Shown: positions 7,251 through 16,581 of the stretch, one piece after another
Layout of the letters: each line of letters starts with the position of its first letter
Position numbering within the stretch: position 1 is the first letter of the stretch
From: Eubacterium sp.
Lineage (GTDB): Bacteria > Bacillota > Clostridia > Lachnospirales > Lachnospiraceae
Length of the DNA: 40,663 nt
Assembly (NCBI GenBank): GCA_017433295.1
Contig: JAFRHL010000056.1
Coordinates: 1 to 40,663 of the forward strand
Direction of reading: 5' to 3'
Made by a program: the position numbers and the translations under genes
The notes under the pieces: generated by a model
Databases searched by the model: none
The model's input: only the letters and a program-made list of their open reading frames with translations
Told to the model about the DNA's origin: nothing

Positions 7251-8292
7251 TTATCGTTGCTCTAATTGTTTTTTTGCATTTTCTATAGCCATTGCCAGTT
7301 TTTCTTCCAGCACTTTTTTCGGCGGCATTTTTGTCAGATACTGTGCAACATGTATACCGCTTTGATCAAGTTCCATTAATTCAACTGTCTCCTGGGACTT
7401 TTCTGCACAAAGAATTAAAGCAACAGGATCCTCCTCTCCATCCCGCTTTTCATATCTTTTTAACCAGCGGAGATACAATTCTACCTGTCCCTTATGTTCA
7501 GGTTCAAATGGACCAAGTTTTAATTCTACCAGAACAAGTCTTTGCAATGATCTGTGAAAAAACAGGAGATCTATATAGTAATCTCGCCCATCAAGGATAA
7601 AATGCTTCTGTCTTGCCAAAAATGCAAAGTCTGATCCCATCTCCAGAATAAATTTCTCCAATTCAGCAAGTATTGCATTCTCCAGATCCTTTTCACTGTA
7701 TGTGTCCTTTAATCCGAGAAAATCCAACACATAAGGATCCCGATAAAACAGATCTAATGACATCTTCTGCTGATTCATCAGCTGCATAACATCATTAGCT
7801 ATCGTTTCAGCAGGTTTCTTTGAAATAGCCGTCCTTTCATAGAGCATGGATTTTTTTCGTTCCCGCAAAGTACGTACGGACCATCTTTCGGTTTTGCACA
7901 TAACAGCATAAAAATCGCGCTTTATATCATCTTCGATAGGCAACAGTTCTACAAAATGAGACCAGGTTAATTGTTGCGACAGTGTCGCCACTTTTTCTTT
8001 ATCAGGGAATTCTTCATAAAACTTAACCATACGAAATACAGATGTCCGGTTAAATCCTTTCCCATACTCCATGGTTAAGCGATCTGAAATATCCTCGATG
8101 ATACTCTTCCCATATTCGGCTTTCTCATTTTCCAAAACGTCATGGCATATTGCCCTCGCCTATCTCCCAATACAAAGTCACCATGCTCATGTTTATCGCC
8201 TTGGAGACAGTTGTTTTTCTTGAAGTGATGAGCTTAACAATCTTTGAATAAAGATCTCCCGATTCATTTTGAATCAATATATTATCTGCCAT
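7251..8292 (-). pseudogene. DUF1016/YhcG family PD-(D/E)XK nuclease, frameshifted
   Basis: Two reading frames together encode one DUF1016 (YhcG) protein. The N-terminal piece (ATG about 8292 to stop 8140, ending ...VTLYWEIG) holds the start of DUF1016_N. The rest (frame ending 7251) continues ENEKAEYGKSIIEDISDRLT and then the C-terminal PD-(D/E)XK nuclease: FLARQKHFILDGRDYYIDLL followed by FFHRSL and LVLVELK, with the D...E-x-K catalytic residues intact. Family alignment from memory (YWEIGRxI...AEYG) places a single extra G at about 8151-8158 (GGCGAGGGC), after which the frame fits again. The second frame could start at TTG 8135 but lacks the N-terminal domain. YhcG proteins are linked to restriction or DNA defence in accessory regions. 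Lower GC than its neighbours suggests separate acquisition. Confidence 0.75.
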
Positions 8293-8314
8293 ATTCCTCA
8301 TCCCTTTCTGAATT

Positions 8315-8332
8315 GTGGCAACATGTCGCCAC
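8315..8332. repeat. 18-bp near-perfect palindrome upstream of DUF1016
   Basis: GTGGCAACATGTCGCCAC, one mismatched pair, followed on plus by TTTTTT. It could be an operator for the nuclease gene or a terminator for plus-strand transcripts; a related GCGAC-AGT-GTCGC-CAC-TTTTT string occurs inside the gene at about 7975-7997. Confidence 0.4.
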
Positions 8333-8432
8333 TTTTTTGTCCGAAACAACTCTCTGGATCGTTGCTGGATCAAATAATCATTTTTATACAAAGTATATTC
8401 TTTGAACCATTCTTCGTCAACTATCTACTTGT

Positions 8433-8567
8433 CTAAGAATCTGATTCTTTTTCGGATTTTTTCGGTTCCGGCATCTCCACTGTGATCATAGTCCCCGGTT
8501 CCAGATCCCCTATCATCTCCTGGATCTCTTCTTTGGTCAGATTGATCTCTTTCTTTTGCTGGTCCAT
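8433..8567 (-). CDS. 44-aa acidic hypothetical protein
   Basis: 44 aa starting at ATG 8567, which is preceded by an excellent RBS (AAAAAGGAGGTAATC). Composition: a charged helix (KEINLTKEEIQEMIGDLEPG), a short strand (TMITVEMPEP) and a Lys/Ser/Glu tail. It lies 100 nt downstream of the large adhesin gene on the same strand. The ORF stays open to 8639, but the earlier ATG has no comparable RBS. No family recognised. Confidence 0.55.
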   Translation of the reverse strand: MDQQKKEINLTKEEIQEMIGDLEPGTMITVEMPEPKKSEKESDS

Positions 8568-8667
8568 GATTACCTCCTTTTTGCGGAGGAGATCGGGAGG
8601 GATCCCCTCCAGCTTTCTGAAATCAGTGTCCCATTTCAATCAGATATAGGATCGATTTCCTTTTACA

Positions 8668-11600
8668 TCAATACAGTATCTTCGTTTTCTTTTTCCGGTT
8701 TCTGAAAAACAGGTATGCACTGCCTGCCAGTCCTGCCACAGAGACCAGGGCGATCCCGATCCAGAGAGCCAGGTTATTGTTATCCCCGGTCTTGGGAGAA
8801 GTGCTGACTCTGCTGGTCGTTTTCTCCTTTTTGGATGGTGTGCTGCCGGACGGCTTGTCCGGTGTCTCATCCTTTGGATATTCCACGGTCTGGTCCTTAT
8901 CGGAAAGATCTGCATGGACCGCAACCTCGATCCCCTTATAGGTGCAGGATTCAAAAGCAACGACCTTTTTCCCTTTTACGAGTTCTCCGGCCACCTTAAA
9001 TGTGATCACCACAGAGCCGTTAGCCTTCCCGGCTGTAAACTTCTTAGAGACAGTGACCTTTTTGCCGTCTGCTCCTGTCAGGGCTTTTCCGGTAGATTTG
9101 TCCATCAGGGTCCCGGTCATGGTGTACTCCTTACCAGGGATCAGGTTCCTGTAGGTGACTGTATCGGTGATCGTCACAGTTTTGCTGACCTTTCCTTCAT
9201 GGGTCTTTGTCCCCTGGTCTTTGGCATTCGTTGCAATCTTTGGCACAGTAACAGTCTGTTCTGCATCTTTAAGATCCTCATGGGAAGCCACGGTGATCTC
9301 CGTACCTTTTTCGGCAACAACCGCCCTCTCAAAAGCGACCAGGCTGGTCCCTTTCAGGCTGTCGGCAGATACCTTAAACTGCAGTTTCACAGTCCCGTCT
9401 GCTTCTTTGGGGGTGAATTTTACCGATGCCGTCACGGTCTTTCCACTAAGGGTCACTGCTTTCCCGGTCTTTTTATCCATCAGTCTTCCGGAAAGGGTAT
9501 ATACTTTACCCGGTTCCAAATTCTGATAGCTTACCAGGTCTGTAAGCGTCGTTTCCTTTCCGGCTGCCACGATATGGTCTTTGGTCTTATCGTCCGTCAG
9601 GGTCGTCCCGATCTTCGGATAATGGACGGTCTGGTTTTCGTCTTCGATATCGGCATGCACGGCTATTTCTTTTTCCTCACGGGAACAGGATTCGAATGCA
9701 ACCACAGTCTTTCCTGCCAGGAGTCCTGCCGGGAATTCAAAAACAATCTCCACCGTACCGTCTTTTTTCTCCGGTTTGAACTTTTTATGTGCTGTGAGGG
9801 CTACGCCGTCCTTGTCCTGGATGGCCTTCCCTGTCGCCTTATCCATCAGAGTCCCGGTCATGGTATATTCCTTCCCGGGTTCCAGATTCTTATAGGAAAC
9901 CGTATCTACCAGTCTGGTAGATGCATCCACACCATAATGAGTCTGACTCTGGCTGTCCTTTGCCTCCGTTCCGATCTCCGGATAATGAACGGTCTGGCCT
10001 TCATCCTCGATATCTGCATGGACGGCGATCTCCTTTTCCTCCTGATAGCAGGTCTCAAAGGCTACGACTGTTTTTGCTGCCAGCAGATCTGCAGGAACTT
10101 CGAAGATCATCTGAACCTGTCCGTCTTTCTCTGCCGGTGTAAAAGTCTGCTCTGCAGTGATCTCTTTGCCGTCAGCATCCACGAGGACTTTTCCTGTCGC
10201 TTTATCAATCAGGGTTCCTTTCATGGTATAGTCCTTCCCGGGCTCCAGGTTGACAAAGGATACGGTATCAATGACTTTTGCGGATCCGGCAAAGCCGTAA
10301 TGGGTCTTACTGCGCTCGTCCGTTGCTTCCGTTCCGATGTTTGGATAATGGACAGTCTGATCCTCATCCTCGATATCGGTATGGATGGCGATCTCTGTTT
10401 CTTCTCTGGTGCAGCGTTCAAAGGCTACCACGCTCTTACCGGTCAGCAGTCCAGCTGGGATCTCAAAGGTCAGGGTGACTTCCCCATCCTTCTTTTCCGG
10501 TGTGAACTTCCGGCTTGCCGTGATCTCTTTTCCGTCTGCATCCGTGATGGCCTTGCCTGTGGCTTTATCCATCAGTGTGCCGGTCATGGTGTATTCCTTA
10601 CCGGGCTTCAGATTCATATACTTCACGGTATCTTTGATGGAGGTGGAATCATTGAGGCCGAAATGATTTTCTGTCTGGCCGTCTTTTGCCTCCGTTCCGA
10701 TCTCCGGATAGACCACGGTCTGGTCTGCATCCTCGATATCTTCATGAGAAGCAATAACTTTACCATTTGTCTCGCAGGTCTCAAAAGCCACGACTTCCTT
10801 CCCCTTAAGAGTTTCCTTAGGGAAAGTGAAGGTGATCGTAACGGTTCCCGAAGGTTCCTCCGCAGTAAAGGTCTGTTTTGCAGTCACTTTCTTACCGTCT
10901 ACCATGACCGGTTCTTCTGTCGCTTTATCGATCAGGGTTCCCTTCATGGTATAGGTCTGCCCTTTGGTAAGTCCCTTAAAAGTTACCGTATCGATGATGG
11001 ACTCCGATGCATTGGACCCAAAATGATCCTTGGTCAGGCCGTCTGCAGCAACGGTCCCGATCTGCTTGTCGGACGGGTCATCGATGGTCCCCAGGGAGAT
11101 ATCCCTCTTATCCACACGGATGGTGAATTCCCTGTTTTTGATGAGTTTGGCTCCTTCATTGGCCTTGCAGGAAAGCTCGTTTAAGACGTAAGTATCATAG
11201 GGCAGGGCACCTAAGGTATCATCGACCTTCTTTGCCTTATTGCCTTCCCGGTCAGTGCCAAACCATAACCCGGCCTCGGAAGTCAGTTTGCTCTCATCGA
11301 CCTTGCCGTCGGCATCCACCGCAGCATCGTTGGCGTTGGTTTGTTTGCTGTGAGCATACCAGTCATTATCCGAATCAAATTGGCCGTTCTCATCGGTAAC
11401 GATGATATGCTTCTCCCCTGTAGTCTTTGAGATGACTTCAAAGGGGATATGGGCCAGGGAGTTCATGTTCCGGTCACTGTCAGCATCTTCAAATACCTTG
11501 ATAAAATTGAAGTCCCCGCGCTTGACCTGGTTCCGGAAGGGCTCTTTTACATCCCCGTCCTTCGAGATACTAACTGTTTTCCCATCCTCACGGATCTGGA

Positions 11601-14600
11601 AGCTCCGTTCTTTGGTATCCGTCAGGAGATAGCCTGTCCCGACTGCCGTTTCCTTGATGGAATAGGTGCCATAGGGAAGGGCCCGGCCTGTGGTCTTGGC
11701 TGTTTCCTTTTCCTTCTCGATCTTTATGGTCTTGCAGACCTCTCCAACCTGGAAAAGTTTCCCGTCCACGACAACCGGATGGACGCTCTTATTGGTGATC
11801 TCAAAGGTAGTGCCCACATGGGTAGCAGAACCAAGGGGAACCCGGACATCGGTCTCTTTGTCCAGCTTTTCGATCTCCACGTCTCCTCTTACCACTTCAT
11901 CCTTAAATGCTTCGCTGATCTCCACGATCTTTTCATCCTCCCGGATCTGGAAGGACTTCGCTTTTCCGTCGGTCAGCAGGTAGGACGCATTGGTCTTAAC
12001 CTCTTTAATGGTGTAGTCACCATAGGGCAGGTCTTTGTTCCCGGTCTTAGCGATCCCCTTTGCGTCCGTCACGATGGACTTCACCACTGCACCTTTTGCA
12101 TAGTCCTTTCCATCCACGCGGACACTGTGGGTGCTCTCATTAGAGATCTCAAAGGTGATCCCGGACAGGTCTCCGTCACCCTGGGGTGTGCCGCCGGTAA
12201 TGGTATCCTCTTTTCTGATCTGGACACCGCCGCGGATGATCTGGTTGGGGATATTTTTCGTTACAAAAGCTTTAAATGTCTCAGTTTTACCGGAAGCCTT
12301 CACGACCTGTACGGCAGGGCTGGTATCTACTATGATATAACCTGTCGGTGCCTTAGTTTCCTGAACGGAGTAGGTTCCAACAGGGAGAGTCTCATTCCCG
12401 GCAGTATTTTTATACAGCCCGTCCCCGGATACCTTATAGGAATCCTTCAGGTGGACTTCCCCTTTGGCGTCCGTTTTAAAGCCCCAGGTCTTCTTGGCTT
12501 TTCCGGATGTCGTGCCGCTTTCATTGTCGAAATACTTCACGGTAAACTCAGCACCGGCAAGGGATCCAGCCCCCTGGGGCTCTGCCTTCCCTGTCTCTTT
12601 ATCGATCTTTACAAGGACCAGGTCGAGAGGATTACTCTGGGGCGGATCACTCATGGTGAAGGTCTGCACCTCTTTGCTGCCGGTGACGGTGATCCCCACT
12701 ACTTCCCCGTTTAAGGCATAGTTTTTCGGTGCGGAAAGCTCCTTTACATAGTAAGTGCCTTTAGGAAGAGTTGCTTCATTGGTAGTCCCGTCTGCCTTTG
12801 TGGTAAGCGTTGCAAGAGCATCCTTCCCTGCTTCCGCATTCGCTTTGCTTTCATAAATGCCGTATTTGGCACCGGAAAGGTCTGCATAGACTGCATTATC
12901 ACTGGTCATGGCAGTGAGACTGCTCACCTTTTTCAATCTGACCGGATACTTGGGCTCCACTTTGAATTTGTAAACGGCGACTGCTTCCTGCATATGGGTA
13001 TATCCCTGCTGGCCGGATGTGGTAAAGGCAAGGACAATGTAACCGTCATCCGGTTTATAATCCAGGCAGGAAACATAGATGGTGTCCTCATCATTTCCGC
13101 TATCATCCGTACCGCCGGAAGCCAGCTCGTCAAAGTGAGTACAGCCTGCAGCAAGATAGACGCTGTCATCCGGGAAGTTGCTGAAGGTGAACTTGATATC
13201 CGGGTTCCCGGATCCATATCCGGAAGAGGCCTTGTCAGACACAAGGTTCTTATCCGAACCGGAGATGGTGGCGTTCTTCGGGATCTTAAAGGCAAAGTTG
13301 GTGTCTCCGCCAATCCCGTTTTCTTCTACGCCGTCAACAGAAACATAGGAATCGCTCCCCCATCTGTCCTCAGCCCAGTCTGTTCCTGCGCCAAAATAGG
13401 AGACTGCTTTTTCCAGCTTCTTCTGGGCAGCAATGAACCATTCATAGATGGTGCGCTTTGCCATCCCGCTGCCTTCATTGGCTTCAATCTCCGTGTCCCT
13501 GCCCAGGGCATCGGATGTATCGTTCGCTTTGTTCTTGCCAACGGTATAAGATTCAATGGCCCAGTTCCAGTACTGCTTCTCCGTGTCCGTATCATGGGGA
13601 GTATATCCTCCGTACAGATAGGATGCGGAGTTGAAGAGTTCATCGTAAGTATCCGGATGGGTGTTGTCCTTCTTCCAGTTCATGATCTTATTGTAATCCC
13701 CCATCTTGTGGCCGTTATCATAGTTAGGTCCGTGGGGGGCAAAGAGAACATTGGAAGTAAAGACACCTCTCCAGCCGATGTACATGGAATCCGGATCGAG
13801 CTCCAGTACAACATTTTTGCCGGTGATGCTCTTATAAAACTTCATGTCTCCGGTATTCGTCGCAGAACCATCCGATGCAGCATTGACCTGCAGAGAGAAC
13901 AGACGGTTAAAGACAGAGAATGCTTTGGCGACAGGTCCCTTTCCCTCATATAAGATGTTGATGTTGGAAATGATGGCCGGGGAGGAATAGATCACAATGT
14001 CCCCGTTCTCATAGTCCCAGGCATCTTCTGCGATGGGCACAGTCATGCCATTGAGAAATACCTTGAAATCATCTTTCTTATATCCTTCTTTTCCATTTAC
14101 TACATCAGGAACAGTGACCGACTCCTCAAAGATGTTCTCCACCTTCAGGCTCTTATCCTCCGGCTCTGCCTCCCTGGAGTTAAGGATCTGCACAGGCAGG
14201 GTCTTTCCAAAGTCGGCATTTCCTTCCGAGTCCGTATCAAGCCCGCCAAAAGCATAGTTGAGCTGGACTGCCAGGGGCCCTCCATCGTATAAGGGATTCT
14301 CATTCTTCGGATCATCGATAACATCTTTCGGGATGTAGAGGATCTTTTTCTCATAATGATATCCCCCGATTTTTTCGGCATAATCGTTGTTGTAGATCAC
14401 GGTGATATCATAGGAAGCCAGCTCACCGCTGTACAGGTTGACATCCGGCATGGCTACATAATAGCCGCTCTCAGGATCCACGTCATAGACGGGAAGAGAG
14501 TAAGTCATGCCTGCGATGAAGTTACCCGTCACTTCAAAGTCCTTCTGTTTCCTTACGTTATAAGTGGCGAGTCCGCGGACCACCGTCACCGGGAAGACCA

Positions 14601-15456
14601 TGGAAGAGTAGTCCAGTCCCTCGACATTGATGTAATCCTTATTGCCATACTTCCTGACATAGAGGATGTTGTAGGAGAGCTGGTCTGCTTTGGAAGAGGA
14701 GAGGGCGCTTTCCTTAAGCTCCTTGGCCTCCCCGCTTCCATCCGCATTTTCAATCCCTGTTTCTTTGCCAGTCTCTGTAGCAGCCTCTGTTTCCCGGGCG
14801 GCTTCCGCATTTTCCTCTGATGTCTGGCTGGATTCCGTGCTGGCAGGTGCTTTCTCTGCTTCTGTGGAAGGAACCGTCGTTTCTTCTGCTTCCTTAATGG
14901 CGGAGCGCTCCGTGGACCCGGTTTCGTCTTCTGATCCTTCCTCTTCCTGAGCAGACGTGTTACTGTTGCTGCCCTCTCCGGACTCCGTACTGGCTTTTGG
15001 GGCTTTTGCAGCACCTGTACCTGCCTTTTCCTTCACCGTCAACTTCCTTGTGAACCGGTAATCATGGTGGCTGGAAAGAGCTTCCACATAGTAGGATGCG
15101 GTATAGACACCTGCCTTCTTGCTGCTGTATTCTTTCCCATCGTCATCCTCTGCCCGAATGAAATGGACTTTTACCTTATCCCCATCATAGCTGATGCCGG
15201 TAAGATCCTTCGCCGGATCAAAGGCATCCCCTGCAGGGATCTCAATGTCCTCTGCAGTGACGGCCTCACCGGGATCCAGCTGGTCTGCCACTTCCATAAA
15301 AAGAGGAAGGGCCGCAACATAGTCTGCTTTCCCTTCCCCTGTCTGTCCTTTTACATTGGCGGCCATTCCTGATACGGCGATGGATGTAAACAGCATCACC
15401 GCAGCCATCAGCCCGGCCGTCAGTTTCATGATCATTTTTGTTTGCATCATACGCAT
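8668..15456 (-). CDS. Giant sortase-anchored adhesin with SpaA/Cna_B and VaFE repeats
   Basis: 2262 aa surface protein. Residues ~1-35 are a signal peptide (Met/Lys-rich start, hydrophobic core, cleavage near GMA-AN). A Ser/Thr/Glu-rich stalk (~140-265) leads into a large unique head (~270-830). Five SpaA/Cna_B-like isopeptide domains follow (starting about 837, 942, 1075, 1190, 1312; motifs such as YYVKELSAP, YSVQETKAPTGY, YTIKE). Then six VaFE repeats (~1465-2193, about 120 aa each, with VVAFE...C and DIEDxDQTVxYP signatures). The C-terminus has an SPKTG sorting signal near 2220, a membrane helix and a basic tail. No sortase gene is nearby, so a host sortase is implied. Within a conjugative element it may aid cell-cell contact during mating. 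Start between ATG 15456 and the next Met codons is unresolved. Confidence 0.88.
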   Translation of the reverse strand: MRMMQTKMIMKLTAGLMAAVMLFTSIAVSGMAANVKGQTGEGKADYVAALPLFMEVADQLDPGEAVTAEDIEIPAGDAFDPAKDLTGISYDGDKVKVHFIRAEDDDGKEYSSKKAGVYTASYYVEALSSHHDYRFTRKLTVKEKAGTGAAKAPKASTESGEGSNSNTSAQEEEGSEDETGSTERSAIKEAEETTVPSTEAEKAPASTESSQTSEENAEAARETEAATETGKETGIENADGSGEAKELKESALSSSKADQLSYNILYVRKYGNKDYINVEGLDYSSMVFPVTVVRGLATYNVRKQKDFEVTGNFIAGMTYSLPVYDVDPESGYYVAMPDVNLYSGELASYDITVIYNNDYAEKIGGYHYEKKILYIPKDVIDDPKNENPLYDGGPLAVQLNYAFGGLDTDSEGNADFGKTLPVQILNSREAEPEDKSLKVENIFEESVTVPDVVNGKEGYKKDDFKVFLNGMTVPIAEDAWDYENGDIVIYSSPAIISNINILYEGKGPVAKAFSVFNRLFSLQVNAASDGSATNTGDMKFYKSITGKNVVLELDPDSMYIGWRGVFTSNVLFAPHGPNYDNGHKMGDYNKIMNWKKDNTHPDTYDELFNSASYLYGGYTPHDTDTEKQYWNWAIESYTVGKNKANDTSDALGRDTEIEANEGSGMAKRTIYEWFIAAQKKLEKAVSYFGAGTDWAEDRWGSDSYVSVDGVEENGIGGDTNFAFKIPKNATISGSDKNLVSDKASSGYGSGNPDIKFTFSNFPDDSVYLAAGCTHFDELASGGTDDSGNDEDTIYVSCLDYKPDDGYIVLAFTTSGQQGYTHMQEAVAVYKFKVEPKYPVRLKKVSSLTAMTSDNAVYADLSGAKYGIYESKANAEAGKDALATLTTKADGTTNEATLPKGTYYVKELSAPKNYALNGEVVGITVTGSKEVQTFTMSDPPQSNPLDLVLVKIDKETGKAEPQGAGSLAGAEFTVKYFDNESGTTSGKAKKTWGFKTDAKGEVHLKDSYKVSGDGLYKNTAGNETLPVGTYSVQETKAPTGYIIVDTSPAVQVVKASGKTETFKAFVTKNIPNQIIRGGVQIRKEDTITGGTPQGDGDLSGITFEISNESTHSVRVDGKDYAKGAVVKSIVTDAKGIAKTGNKDLPYGDYTIKEVKTNASYLLTDGKAKSFQIREDEKIVEISEAFKDEVVRGDVEIEKLDKETDVRVPLGSATHVGTTFEITNKSVHPVVVDGKLFQVGEVCKTIKIEKEKETAKTTGRALPYGTYSIKETAVGTGYLLTDTKERSFQIREDGKTVSISKDGDVKEPFRNQVKRGDFNFIKVFEDADSDRNMNSLAHIPFEVISKTTGEKHIIVTDENGQFDSDNDWYAHSKQTNANDAAVDADGKVDESKLTSEAGLWFGTDREGNKAKKVDDTLGALPYDTYVLNELSCKANEGAKLIKNREFTIRVDKRDISLGTIDDPSDKQIGTVAADGLTKDHFGSNASESIIDTVTFKGLTKGQTYTMKGTLIDKATEEPVMVDGKKVTAKQTFTAEEPSGTVTITFTFPKETLKGKEVVAFETCETNGKVIASHEDIEDADQTVVYPEIGTEAKDGQTENHFGLNDSTSIKDTVKYMNLKPGKEYTMTGTLMDKATGKAITDADGKEITASRKFTPEKKDGEVTLTFEIPAGLLTGKSVVAFERCTREETEIAIHTDIEDEDQTVHYPNIGTEATDERSKTHYGFAGSAKVIDTVSFVNLEPGKDYTMKGTLIDKATGKVLVDADGKEITAEQTFTPAEKDGQVQMIFEVPADLLAAKTVVAFETCYQEEKEIAVHADIEDEGQTVHYPEIGTEAKDSQSQTHYGVDASTRLVDTVSYKNLEPGKEYTMTGTLMDKATGKAIQDKDGVALTAHKKFKPEKKDGTVEIVFEFPAGLLAGKTVVAFESCSREEKEIAVHADIEDENQTVHYPKIGTTLTDDKTKDHIVAAGKETTLTDLVSYQNLEPGKVYTLSGRLMDKKTGKAVTLSGKTVTASVKFTPKEADGTVKLQFKVSADSLKGTSLVAFERAVVAEKGTEITVASHEDLKDAEQTVTVPKIATNAKDQGTKTHEGKVSKTVTITDTVTYRNLIPGKEYTMTGTLMDKSTGKALTGADGKKVTVSKKFTAGKANGSVVITFKVAGELVKGKKVVAFESCTYKGIEVAVHADLSDKDQTVEYPKDETPDKPSGSTPSKKEKTTSRVSTSPKTGDNNNLALWIGIALVSVAGLAGSAYLFFRNRKKKTKILY
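8870..11062 (-). repeat. Six tandem ~360-bp VaFE coding repeats
   Basis: Repeat starts at about 11060, 10700, 10340, 9975, 9610 and 9232 (reading on minus). Each encodes GTEAxD...DTVxYxNLxPGKxYTMTGTLMDKATGK-like sequence. The middle copies (2-4) are most alike. Copy number could vary by recombination. Confidence 0.8.
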
Positions 15457-15560
15457 ACGTCCTTTCTTTCTTAAATGAAGTGTTCTGGTTTCATATCATC
15501 TTAGTTTCGTTTATTCACTGATCAGCATGGCTGTTTTCCTCCTTCCCCCGGCCCAACCGG

Positions 15561-16556
15561 TCAATATCCTCTCTCATAGAGGATCCTCCTTAACTGATCC
15601 ATATATCTCACGCTGAGATTCGGGCTTGCGAACTTCCGGATCACGGGCAGGGGGTCCCCCTGCTCCAGGCACTCGATCAGGTATTGCTTCTGATCCTCAC
15701 TGTAATCCTTGTTCTCGATATAAAGCCGAATGAACTCATCAGCCTCCCGGTCTGCCTGGTTAAAGAAGTTGTGCCATCCCCGATGCCGTTTGACGGAATA
15801 GCCGTACCTGTTGTAGGGAAAGACCCTGACCTTATCCTCAGATGTCTGGCTGGCTTCTGTGCCTTTCCCCTTGGCACCGGAGCCGGGATCATCTGCGGGG
15901 ATCCTTTGCTTTCCTTCTCCCGGATCCGGACTGCTGTTATCTTTCGCAGCAGGAGAGTGCCGGATCTCTGCTGTCTTTAATCTCTCCTCAAGAGAATAGG
16001 CTTTCTCCCGCTCCCCTTCGTATTTCTGCTGCAGGTCTCTGTTCTCTTTTTTCAGATCTGTGATCTCCTTCTTCAGATCCGAGATCTCCTTTTTCCATTC
16101 GGAAATCTCTTTCTTTAGATCAGAGATCCTCCCTTCATGGTCACGGATCATCTTGTCCTTGGTCTGTATCATCTCTCCGAAGGCTTTGTCTTTTGTCTGC
16201 ATGGCTTCTGTCAGCTTGCCATTGAGCCCTTCCTCCAGGGCACTTGCCCTCTCATAGATGATCTGGACCCGGTGGAGAATATCCGTATACTTCTCTTTCA
16301 GGCTTTCATTGTTCTCATACCTCTCACGGAGATTCCTCTCCTTCTCTTCCATGAAGACCAGGTATGCTTTTGCTGTATTGCTCTCCGCTGCTGCACAGAC
16401 CCGCTTCAGTTTTTCAAGAGACATGCCTTCTGCAGCACACAGATAGGCCCATTCAGCAATGATGGGGATCGTAAGTTCATCAAGGAAATCCCTGATCTCC
16501 CCGGATACCTTTATCTGTGACAGTACAGTCTTCCTAATATCTCTCTCTTTTTCCAT
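15561..16556 (-). CDS. Coiled-coil protein downstream of the relaxase
   Basis: 331 aa from ATG 16556, which has AGGAGG at ideal spacing (the upstream ATG 16574 overlaps that RBS). The N-terminal helical domain (~1-100) is followed by a long heptad coiled coil (~100-195) with near-exact repeats of DLKKEI/EWKKEI, then a disordered Pro/Ser/Gly linker and a compact C-terminal domain (~235-331: FPYNRYGYSVKRHRGWHNFF, then ADEFIRLYIENKDYSEDQKQ). No family recognised with confidence. Its place directly after the relaxase, in the same transcript, suggests a relaxosome or transfer accessory role. Confidence 0.65.
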   Translation of the reverse strand: MEKERDIRKTVLSQIKVSGEIRDFLDELTIPIIAEWAYLCAAEGMSLEKLKRVCAAAESNTAKAYLVFMEEKERNLRERYENNESLKEKYTDILHRVQIIYERASALEEGLNGKLTEAMQTKDKAFGEMIQTKDKMIRDHEGRISDLKKEISEWKKEISDLKKEITDLKKENRDLQQKYEGEREKAYSLEERLKTAEIRHSPAAKDNSSPDPGEGKQRIPADDPGSGAKGKGTEASQTSEDKVRVFPYNRYGYSVKRHRGWHNFFNQADREADEFIRLYIENKDYSEDQKQYLIECLEQGDPLPVIRKFASPNLSVRYMDQLRRILYERGY

Positions 16557-16581
16557 TCCATCCTCCTGTTTCATCTTTGCA

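Noticed and set aside
7226-7260. att site or insertion-sequence end at the GAATTC-centred palindrome
   Set aside because: The hairpin with T-rich tail is explained as a terminator; no matching inverted repeat or target duplication was seen on the other side of the DUF1016 gene.
8914-11184. 756-aa plus-strand open frame
   Set aside because: It is the antisense of the repetitive VaFE part of the adhesin; its translation is a low-likelihood Cys/His/Phe-rich repeat, no RBS, and the minus-strand reading has clear domains.
11449-12714. 421-aa plus-strand open frame
   Set aside because: Antisense of the SpaA domains of the adhesin; no recognisable domain and no start signals.
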